Part shown: positions 1-5,107 of the stretch, piece after piece | How the letters are laid out: every line of letters begins with the position of its first letter | How positions within the stretch are numbered: the stretch's first letter is position 1 | Assembly: GCA_022705125.1 (NCBI GenBank) | Contig: JAKJFB010000235.1 | Location: forward strand, 1-5,107 | Source of the DNA: Pseudomonadota bacterium | GTDB lineage: Bacteria > Pseudomonadota > Gammaproteobacteria > Pseudomonadales > UBA5518 | Reading direction: 5' to 3' | DNA length: 5,107 bases | Program-made: the position numbers and the translations under genes | Notes under the pieces: generated by a model | What the model saw: only the letters and a program-made list of their open reading frames with translations | What the model was told of the DNA's origin: nothing | Databases searched by the model: none

Positions 1-1683
1 GGGGTACGCGAGGCGATGGCACTGGACCGCGGCGAGCAGCCGCTCTGGCGCAGCTATCGCATCGGGCGGCTGGCCGCGGGGGATGTGCTGGTCGAGGCGG
101 CGGATGTCAGCGAGGCGGTCGGCGCGCGCGTGTCGCGCCGCGTGCAGGACGAGATGGCGCAGTACATCGTGCGCGCGTTCCCGCTCACCGCGCTGCTCGT
201 GGACGAGCAAGGACGCGTGGTGCAGGGCATCGCGGCCGCGGGCGGCGTGCTCGGTGAGGACGCCGCGAGCCTCGAGAACCGCACGCTCGCCGAACTGCTC
301 GGCGCGCAAGCCGGCGCCGAATGCCGCCTGCAGATCCAGAAAACCCTCAATACCGGTCGCATTGCCAGCGCGGTGTATGCCGTGGACGGCGCCACGGGCA
401 AGCAATGGCTCGAATGCCGCTCGGCGGCGCTGCGCGGCCGACCCGGGATGCCGCAACGCGCGCTGCTGATCGTGAAGGACGACACCGAGCAGGTGCGCGA
501 GCTCACGGAGGCGCGCCTGGCGCGCGACCAGGTGCGCGCCGCGATCCACCGCGTGCCGGTGCCGCTGTTCCTGAAGGACATCGAGGGCCGTTACCTAGCG
601 ATCAATCCCGCCTTCGGCGAACTGTTCGGCGTCGAGGAAGGCATGCTGCTCGGCAAGACCGATCTCGAGGTCTTCCCCGACGAGCTCGCGATGGAACTGC
701 ACGAGGCCGATCGCCGGTTGATCGCCGGCGGCAGTTCCTCGCTGGAGCTGCGCACCGTCGGCCAGGGCGCGGCGCGCGGCGAACACTACTGCTTCGGATT
801 CCCGGTCGGTACGCCGGGGCGGCCGGCGACCGGCACCGGCGGCATCCTGATCGCCACACGCGATCTGCCGCGGCCGCGCCAGCACGATGCCGCCGCGGCG
901 GCGCCGCCCGAGGCCCCCGCCAGCGACGCCGAGGATGACATCGCGGGTGTGGCGGCCTCCGTGGTCGGGCGCGTCGAGCAGGTGCTTGCAGAGGCGGGCG
1001 ACTACGCCGGGGTCCTGCGCCGGCTGGAGCAGCTGGCCGAGACCACGATGCACGCGCAGGCGCTGATCCACGAGGTTGCGGGACAGGCCGAAGCGAGCTC
1101 GCCGCAGCCGCCGATCGCGCTGGCCCCGCTGGCGCAGAACATCATCGAGCTCGAACGCGTCCTGCTGCCGGCCTCGGTGCGCCTGGACAACGACATCACC
1201 GACGCCCTGCCCCCGGCGCACTGCGACCCGGTCGTGTTCCACCAGCTGCTGCTGCGCGGCATCCGTCACGCCCGTCGCGGGCTCGGGCACGACGGGCGAC
1301 TCGGCATCCGCCTGCGCCCGGCCGAGGCCGGCCGGCGCGCCTGCGTCTCGTGCCGCGAAGGTTTCGAGGGCACCTACATCGAGCTGGTGATCGAGGACAG
1401 CGGTTCGCGGCTGAGCGAACAGCAGATCCGCGGACTCACCGCGGCCCCGGCGCGTGACGCGGCTGCCGGCAGCGCGCTCGACGACCTCGCGCAAATCCAC
1501 GCGCTGGTGCACGGCCAGGGCGGTCACCTGCAGGTACGCCAGGGCGAGCCCGCCGGCACCAGCCTGCACGTCTATCTGCGCGCGGCGACGCCGGAGCAGA
1601 TCGAGGACCGCGCGGCCAGGGCGCGCTCCACCGTGACGCGCTTCCCGTTCATCCGCCTGCGCGAGCCGCGCGACCAGAACTGA
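1..1683 (+). CDS. Multi-PAS sensor protein with degenerate histidine-kinase core (5' end outside window)
   Basis: Probably a cytoplasmic PAS sensor derived from an NtrB-like histidine kinase; its ligand and partner are unknown. Numbering is from the ATG at 16. Residues 1-35 read like the tail of a PAS domain. A PAS domain follows at about 45-155, then a second PAS_4-like one at about 165-290 (LFLKDIEGRYLAINPAF at 184-200). Next come an Ala/Pro-rich linker (about 282-306), a dimerisation-helix region (about 309-360) and an ATPase-like domain (about 365-530) ending in GTSLHVYL. Catalytic positions are eroded. Ala314 sits where the phosphoacceptor His is expected, the N-box reads LLRGIRHAR (412-420), the G1 box reads EDSGSR (460-465), and no F-box is visible. 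A CxxC (Cys443, Cys446) lies inside the ATPase region. No transmembrane segment or receiver domain is seen. The frame is open through base 1 and the ATG at 16 has no well-spaced ribosome binding site, so I treat the gene as 5'-partial. The reading frame is uninterrupted and convergent with moeB. The domain call is firm; loss of activity is inferred. Confidence 0.85.
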   Translation, partial: GVREAMALDRGEQPLWRSYRIGRLAAGDVLVEAADVSEAVGARVSRRVQDEMAQYIVRAFPLTALLVDEQGRVVQGIAAAGGVLGEDAASLENRTLAELLGAQAGAECRLQIQKTLNTGRIASAVYAVDGATGKQWLECRSAALRGRPGMPQRALLIVKDDTEQVRELTEARLARDQVRAAIHRVPVPLFLKDIEGRYLAINPAFGELFGVEEGMLLGKTDLEVFPDELAMELHEADRRLIAGGSSSLELRTVGQGAARGEHYCFGFPVGTPGRPATGTGGILIATRDLPRPRQHDAAAAAPPEAPASDAEDDIAGVAASVVGRVEQVLAEAGDYAGVLRRLEQLAETTMHAQALIHEVAGQAEASSPQPPIALAPLAQNIIELERVLLPASVRLDNDITDALPPAHCDPVVFHQLLLRGIRHARRGLGHDGRLGIRLRPAEAGRRACVSCREGFEGTYIELVIEDSGSRLSEQQIRGLTAAPARDAAAGSALDDLAQIHALVHGQGGHLQVRQGEPAGTSLHVYLRAATPEQIEDRAARARSTVTRFPFIRLREPRDQN

Positions 1684-1710
1684 TCTCCCGTGGGTCCGGC
1701 TTCAGCCGGG
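1684..1710 (+). repeat. REP-like palindromic repeat, copy 1
   Basis: This unit begins directly after the sensor-gene stop codon. It carries the shared core GTGGGTCCGG at 1690-1699, followed by a small palindrome, CCGGCT TC AGCCGG, at 1696-1709. It is a direct repeat of the unit at 1713-1738 and an inverted match to the unit at 1745-1768. The form, a conserved GTGGG head plus a GC-rich hairpin, resembles the short intergenic REP elements of Pseudomonas and xanthomonads. Family membership is inferred from this resemblance. Confidence 0.75.
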
Positions 1711-1767
1711 TATCTCCGTGGGTCCGGATTTATCCGGGCTGATGTCCGGCTGAAGCGGGACCCACGG
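1688..1767. terminator. Possible bidirectional terminator or 3'-end stabilising structure between convergent genes
   Basis: Repeat copies 1 and 3 can pair as a long stem: 1688-1709 with 1746-1767, 21 of 22 positions complementary. This leaves a 36-base loop that holds the copy 2 hairpin. It sits where the plus-strand sensor gene and the minus-strand hemA-moeB operon meet, so it could block read-through or protect mRNA 3' ends in both directions. No U-run follows on either strand, so it is not a standard intrinsic terminator. The function is inferred from position and structure only. Confidence 0.35.
1713..1738 (+). repeat. REP-like palindromic repeat, copy 2, containing the moeB stop
   Basis: This is a second direct copy, with core GTGGGTCCGG at 1718-1727, 28 bases after that of copy 1. 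Its palindrome is CCGGAT TT ATCCGG at 1724-1737. Compared with copy 1, a C-G stem pair is replaced by A-T on both sides, so the stem is preserved while the sequence changes. The moeB stop codon (TAA on the minus strand, 1730-1732) lies in the centre of this hairpin. Confidence 0.75.
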
Positions 1768-2515
1768 ACGGACGCGTGCACACGGGGCAGTCCGGCCGCG
1801 GCCGGACGCGCAGGCGGTGAAAATCCAGCGCCAGCCCGTCGAAGACCAGCAGCTCCCCGGCCGTGACCTCGCCCGCGCCGCTGATCAGCTTCAGCGCCTG
1901 CAGTGCCTGCAGCACGCCCATGGTGCCGACCACCGGCGCCGCTATGCCGTTGTGCGCGCACGAAGTCGCGTCCTCGCCGGCGCCTTGCGGATACAGGCAC
2001 TCGTAGCAGGCCGAGCCCGGGACGCGCGCGTCGAATACCGCGAGCTGCCCTTCCCAGCCGAGCGCGGCCGCGCTGACCAGCGCTACCCGGTGGCGCCGGC
2101 AGGCGGCATTGACCGCGCGTCGCGTGGCGCTGTTGTCGCTGCAGTCGAGCACCACCGAGACGCCGGGCACGAGACGATCGAGCGCCGCGGCATCGACACG
2201 CTCCGCCACCACTTCGGTGCGCACGCCGGGATTGAGCGCCTGCAGGCTGGCGGCCGCCGACTCCGCCTTGCCCTGCCCCAGGCGAGCCGTCGCGTGGATC
2301 ACCTGGCGCTGCAGGTTCGACAGCTCGACGCGGTCGGCGTCGGCAAGCACCAGCCGCCCCACGCCGCTGGCGCCGAGATAGAGCGCCACGGCCGAGCCCA
2401 GCCCGCCGAGGCCGACCACGAGCGCGCCCGCATCCAGCAGCTTCTGCTGCCCGGCCACGTCGAGCTCGGGCAGCAGGATGTGCCGGCTGTAGCGCAGCAG
2501 TTCCTCATCGTTCAT
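1730..2515 (-). CDS. moeB: MoeB/ThiF/HesA-family E1-like adenylyltransferase
   Basis: A 261-residue cytoplasmic enzyme that activates the C-terminal glycine of a ubiquitin-like sulfur carrier (MoaD for molybdopterin, or ThiS for thiamine) by ATP-dependent adenylylation. It opens with the family signature LLRYSRHILLPELDVAGQ (6-23). The nucleotide-binding loop GLGGLGS is at 35-41 and DADRVELSNLQRQ at 59-71. Arg11, Arg70, Lys83 and Asp127 fit the MoeB ATP and catalytic positions at a constant offset of 3 from E. coli, as I recall them. Two CxxC pairs (Cys170/173 and Cys243/246) form the structural zinc site, and Cys186 lies in the usual conserved-Cys region. There is no rhodanese domain. ATG 2515 was chosen because the family begins MNDEELLRYSRH and GGAG precedes it; upstream in-frame codons lie within prmC. 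It overlaps the prmC end by 11 bases. The tail after about residue 249 comes from the repeat cluster. MoeB rather than ThiF is favoured by operon position, but no carrier gene is in view. Confidence 0.93.
   Translation of the reverse strand: MNDEELLRYSRHILLPELDVAGQQKLLDAGALVVGLGGLGSAVALYLGASGVGRLVLADADRVELSNLQRQVIHATARLGQGKAESAAASLQALNPGVRTEVVAERVDAAALDRLVPGVSVVLDCSDNSATRRAVNAACRRHRVALVSAAALGWEGQLAVFDARVPGSACYECLYPQGAGEDATSCAHNGIAAPVVGTMGVLQALQALKLISGAGEVTAGELLVFDGLALDFHRLRVRPRPDCPVCTRPSVGPASAGHQPG
1745..1768 (-). repeat. REP-like palindromic repeat, copy 3, inverted
   Basis: This unit is in opposite orientation to the other two. The 22 bases at 1746-1767 are the reverse complement of 1688-1709 except at one position (1698/1757). 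Its own inner stem carries one mismatch. It lies entirely within the 3' end of moeB and encodes part of that protein's C-terminal tail. Confidence 0.75.
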
Positions 2516-3386
2516 CGGCAGCGGCTCCGGCGTTGCGCCCCAGCGTCGCGCGCTCGCGGCCCGCGAGGTCGCGGTGCGTGGCAACCTCGCGCAGCCCGGC
2601 GGCGCGCATCAGCGCGCGCACCGCCTCGCCCTGCTCCGCGCCGTGCTCGCAGATCAGCCAGGCACCGGCGCCGAGGTGCCCGGGCGCGGCGGCCGCGATG
2701 CGCCGCAGCGCATCCAGGCCGTCGGGGCCGGAGGCCAGCGCATGGCGCGGCTCATGGCGCAACCCGGCATCCTGCAGGCAGGGATCGTCGTCGCGGATGT
2801 ACGGCGGGTTGGACACCACGAGGTCGAAGCGCTCGCCGGCCAGCCCGGCAAACCAGTCCCCGGGCGCGAAGCGCGCATTCGGCAGGCGAAGCCGCGCGGC
2901 GTTGGCGACGGCGAGGGCGAGCGCGCGCGGGTCGCGGTCGATGCCCAGCACCTGCCATTGCGGGCGTTCGCTCGCCAGCGCCAGCGCGATCGCGCCGCTG
3001 CCGGTGCCCAGATCGAGCACGCGCGCGGGCGCCGCGGCGAGCCGCTCCAGCGCGAGCTCGACCAGCAGTTCGGTTTCGGGCCGCGGCACCAGCGTGCTGC
3101 CGTCCAGGGTCAGCTCGAGCGACCAGAATTCCTGGTGCCCGACGAGATAGGCCAGCGGCACGCCGTCGCGCCGCCGCGCGATCAGCGCGCGATAGGCCGC
3201 GCACTGCGGCGCCGTCACGACGACCTCCGGATGGGCGAAGAGGTAACTGCGCGCGCGCTCCAGCACGTGCGCCAGCAGCAGCTCGCTGTCGATGCGCGCG
3301 TCCTGCGCATCGAGCGCCGCGCGAGCGGCACGCAGCAACTCTCCCACGGTCCGCGCACGCTCCAGCCCCGCGCCGCCGTGGCTCAC
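2505..3386 (-). CDS. prmC: Peptide chain release factor N5-glutamine methyltransferase
   Basis: A SAM-dependent methyltransferase (HemK/PrmC) that methylates the glutamine of the GGQ motif in RF1 and RF2, speeding peptide release. From a GTG start at 3386 it has 293 residues. The N-terminal helical substrate-recognition domain covers about 10-110 and includes EFWSLELTLDGSTLVPRPETELLVE (about 86-110, in two parts: EFWSLELTLD and GSTLVPRPETELLVE). The SAM-binding motif DLGTGSGAIALALA is at 125-138, and the glutamine-binding NPPY is at 193-196. HEPRHALASGPDGLDALRRI (211-230) is also typical. GTG 3386 lies 2 bases after the prfA stop, which suits coupled translation. A second GTG at 3347 (valine 14) would give 280 residues, nearer the 277 of E. 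coli PrmC, and cannot be excluded. It sits next to prfA, which encodes its substrate, and overlaps moeB by 11 bases. The identity is firm; only the start is uncertain. Confidence 0.96.
   Translation of the reverse strand: MSHGGAGLERARTVGELLRAARAALDAQDARIDSELLLAHVLERARSYLFAHPEVVVTAPQCAAYRALIARRRDGVPLAYLVGHQEFWSLELTLDGSTLVPRPETELLVELALERLAAAPARVLDLGTGSGAIALALASERPQWQVLGIDRDPRALALAVANAARLRLPNARFAPGDWFAGLAGERFDLVVSNPPYIRDDDPCLQDAGLRHEPRHALASGPDGLDALRRIAAAAPGHLGAGAWLICEHGAEQGEAVRALMRAAGLREVATHRDLAGRERATLGRNAGAAADER
2525..2528 (-). promoter_or_regulatory. Ribosome binding site of moeB
   Basis: GGAG on the minus strand lies 9 bases before ATG 2515 and inside the last codons of prmC. It supports the internal ATG over the longer in-frame reading that begins at 2584. 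Confidence 0.55.
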
Positions 3387-3388
3387 GC

Positions 3389-4474
3389 TCAGTCCGCCAG
3401 CGCCGCGAGCTGCTCGGCCTGGTACTCGCCGAGCAGCGGCTGCACCACGCAGTCGAGGTCGCCTTCCATGATCTCGGGGAGCCGGTACAGCGTGAGGTTG
3501 ATGCGGTGATCGGTCACGCGTCCCTGCGGGAAGTTGTAGGTGCGGATGCGCTCGGAGCGATCGCCGCTGCCGACCTGCAGCTTGCGCTCGCTGGCCTGCG
3601 CGTCGGCCTGCTCCTGCTGCGCCTGGCCGAGCAGCTTCGCCTGCAGCAGCGCCATGGCGCGGGCGCGGTTCTTGTGCTGGGAGCGCTCGTCCTGGCACTC
3701 GACCACGATGCCGCTCGGCAGGTGCGTGATCCGGATGGCGGAGTCGGTGCGGTTCACGTGCTGCCCGCCCGCGCCCGAGGCGCGATAGGTGTCGACGCGC
3801 AGGTCCGCCTTGTTGATCTCGATCTCCTCGATGTCCGCAACCTCGGGCAGGATCGCGACGGTGCAGGCCGAGGTGTGGATGCGGCCCTGCGATTCGGTGG
3901 CTGGCACGCGCTGCACGCGGTGCGCGCCGGACTCGAACTTGAGGCGCGAGAACACGTCCTTGCCCGAGACTACCGCTATCACTTCCTTGTAGCCGCCGTG
4001 CTCGCCGGGACGCTCGCTGATCAGCTCGACCTGCCAGCCGAGGCGATCGGCATAGCGCGAATACATGCGGAACAGGTCGCCGGCGAAGATCGCCGCCTCG
4101 TCACCGCCGGTACCCGCGCGGATCTCGAGGAACACGTTGCTGCCATCGCGCGGATCGCGCGGCAGCAGCAGCTTCTGCAGCTCGAGCTCCAGTTCCTCGC
4201 GCAACGCGGCGCCGTGCGCGAGCTCCTCCTGCGCCATCGCGCGCATCTCGGGATCCGTGTCGCGCACCATCGCCTCGGCCGAGGCCATGTCGGCCAGCAC
4301 CTTGCGATAACGCGCGTAGCCCTGCACCACGGGCTCGATCTCGGCGTACTCGCGGCTGTAGGCGCGAAAGCGCGCCTGGTCCGCGATCACGTCGGCCTCG
4401 CCCAGCAGCGCCGCGAGCTCCTCGTGGCGATCGCTCAGCGCGGCGAGTTTTTCCAGCAGGGACGGCTTGATCAT
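3389..4474 (-). CDS. prfA: Peptide chain release factor 1 (RF1)
   Basis: A class I release factor that reads the stop codons UAA and UAG in the ribosomal A site and triggers hydrolysis of peptidyl-tRNA. It has 361 residues against 360 in E. coli RF1, so it is complete. The helical N-terminal domain covers about 1-105. The stop-codon-reading PAT tripeptide is at 191-193, in [15 protein letters not shown] (189-203). PAT marks RF1, whereas RF2 has SPF. The catalytic GGQ loop, [18 protein letters not shown], starts at 234 with Gln238 as the residue methylated by PrmC. The basic [16 protein letters not shown] follows at 265-280. ATG 4474 shares ATGA with the hemA stop. A weak Shine-Dalgarno, AGGCGAG, ends 8 bases before it, inside hemA, so coupling to hemA translation is likely. 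All key residues are present. Confidence 0.98.
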   Translation of the reverse strand: MIKPSLLEKLAALSDRHEELAALLGEADVIADQARFRAYSREYAEIEPVVQGYARYRKVLADMASAEAMVRDTDPEMRAMAQEELAHGAALREELELELQKLLLPRDPRDGSNVFLEIRAGTGGDEAAIFAGDLFRMYSRYADRLGWQVELISERPGEHGGYKEVIAVVSGKDVFSRLKFESGAHRVQRVPATESQGRIHTSACTVAILPEVADIEEIEINKADLRVDTYRASGAGGQHVNRTDSAIRITHLPSGIVVECQDERSQHKNRARAMALLQAKLLGQAQQEQADAQASERKLQVGSGDRSERIRTYNFPQGRVTDHRINLTLYRLPEIMEGDLDCVVQPLLGEYQAEQLAALAD

Positions 4475-5107
4475 GGGTCGCGCTCGCCTTCTCCCGGCGT
4501 TTCATCGAGGCCGAGCAGCCGGCGGCTCCAGTCGAGCAGCTCGGAGCGCCCTTCGGCCGCAGCCCGGCGCAACTGCACGCTCGGATCGTGCAGCAGCTTG
4601 TTGGTGAGGTTGCGCGCGAGCTGGCCGAGCAACTGCTCGGCGTCGGCGCCGCCACGCAGCTGCCTGAGCACGCGCTCGAGCTCCTGGTCGCGCAGCCGTT
4701 CGGCGCGCGCGCGGTAATCACGCAGCGTCCCCACGGCGTCCAGGCTGCGACGATCGCGCAGCCAGGCAGCGACGCCGGCATCCACGAGCACCCCGGCGCG
4801 CCTGGCCTCGTCCTCGCGCGCACGACGGTTGTCGTCGATCATCTGTTCCAGGTCATCGACGCTGTAGAGATAGACGTCGGGGAGCTCCGCGACCTGCGGT
4901 TCGATGTCGCGCGGCACCGCGATGTCGACCATGAAGATCGGCTTGTGCCGGCGCTGGCGCATGGCCTGCTCCACCGCACCCTTGCCGAGTATCGGCAACT
5001 GGCTCGCCGTCGAGCTGATCACGATGTCGGCGCGCAGCAGGCAGGCCGGTATCTCCGACAGCAGGATCGCCTCGCCGGCGAAGCGTGCGGCCACCTGCTC
5101 GGCACGC
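4471..5107 (-). CDS. hemA: Glutamyl-tRNA reductase, C-terminal part (5' end outside window)
   Basis: The NADPH-dependent enzyme that reduces glutamyl-tRNA(Glu) to glutamate-1-semialdehyde, the first committed step of C5-pathway tetrapyrrole (haem, sirohaem) synthesis. Only about 211 C-terminal residues are in the window. The frame stays open to the edge, and the GTG at 5094 is an internal valine, not a start. The visible part includes the end of the NADPH-binding domain ([17 protein letters not shown]), the family signature [15 protein letters not shown] and then [20 protein letters not shown] long charged helical dimerisation domain follows, with [17 protein letters not shown] near the end, as is typical of the family. 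The catalytic cysteine and tRNA-recognition domain lie outside the window and cannot be checked. Its stop overlaps the prfA start (ATGA), as is common for hemA-prfA. The operon promoter must be upstream of the window. Confidence 0.97.
   Translation of the reverse strand, partial: RAEQVAARFAGEAILLSEIPACLLRADIVISSTASQLPILGKGAVEQAMRQRRHKPIFMVDIAVPRDIEPQVAELPDVYLYSVDDLEQMIDDNRRAREDEARRAGVLVDAGVAAWLRDRRSLDAVGTLRDYRARAERLRDQELERVLRQLRGGADAEQLLGQLARNLTNKLLHDPSVQLRRAAAEGRSELLDWSRRLLGLDETPGEGERDP

Noticed and set aside
1440..1500. Frameshift in the sensor gene explaining the missing F-box
   Set aside because: The frame continues on both sides into recognisable HALVHGQGGHL and GTSLHVYL segments, and the change at the other motifs is by substitution. 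Divergence explains it better than a sequencing error.
595..1569. A 324-codon minus-strand frame opposite the sensor gene
   Set aside because: It is a shadow of the plus-strand PAS/kinase frame. The translation shows no family features, and the plus-strand frame has clear PAS and kinase-like motifs.
1684..1768. Possible CRISPR array or insertion-sequence end
   Set aside because: The units are only 24-27 bases, with a 2-base gap between copies 1 and 2, and the third unit is inverted. There are no spacers of regular length, no transposase and no target-site duplication.
2516..2584. Longer moeB reading starting at 2584
   Set aside because: It adds 23 residues that resemble no MoeB N-terminus and lie wholly inside prmC. 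ATG 2515 matches the family start and has a ribosome binding site.
3387..3698. Longer prmC reading starting at 3698
   Set aside because: The added 104 residues are an out-of-frame translation of the prfA 3' end (Arg/Ala/Gly-rich) with no PrmC similarity.
1817..4717. A 966-codon plus-strand open frame running antisense through moeB, prmC, prfA and the end of hemA
   Set aside because: The opposite strand holds four clearly recognisable conserved proteins throughout. The antisense translation is Arg/Ala-rich low-complexity sequence with no recognisable domain. Long antisense frames are expected at this GC content.

Overview
The window is a very GC-rich, tightly packed stretch of bacterial chromosome. 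It most likely comes from a gammaproteobacterium. The main evidence is the gene order hemA-prfA-prmC-moeB, which as I recall is also found in Pseudomonas, together with the style of the proteins. I cannot name the order or genus from the sequence alone.

Minus strand, 5107 down to 1730: this is the 3' part of a compact operon. It holds hemA (glutamyl-tRNA reductase, cut by the window edge), prfA (peptide chain release factor 1), prmC (the methyltransferase that modifies the release factor glutamine) and moeB (a MoeB/ThiF/HesA-type E1-like adenylyltransferase). hemA and prfA share an ATGA overlap, prmC starts 2 nt after the prfA stop at a probable GTG, and moeB starts inside the last codons of prmC. 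The layout points to one transcript with translational coupling. PrmC and its substrate RF1 are encoded side by side, while hemA and moeB are cofactor-biosynthesis genes (tetrapyrrole; molybdopterin or thiamine sulfur transfer).

Plus strand, 1 to 1683: this is the 3' part of a multi-PAS sensor protein with a histidine-kinase-like C-terminal half. The fold can be followed end to end, but the phosphoacceptor His, the N-box Asn residues, the second G1-box Gly and the F-box all appear to be lost. It therefore looks like an intact but degenerate kinase (a pseudokinase). Its frame is open at the window edge, so the true start is probably upstream.

Junction, 1684 to 1768: the two transcription units converge here on a cluster of three short palindromic repeats, two direct and one inverted, resembling REP-type elements. 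One repeat pair shows a compensatory base-pair change. The repeats also encode the last dozen or so residues of MoeB and its stop codon. No tRNA, rRNA, CRISPR array, insertion sequence or phage gene is visible, and no non-coding stretch exceeds 50 bases. The most unusual features are the pseudokinase and the repeat cluster; the hemA-moeB operon is ordinary housekeeping.
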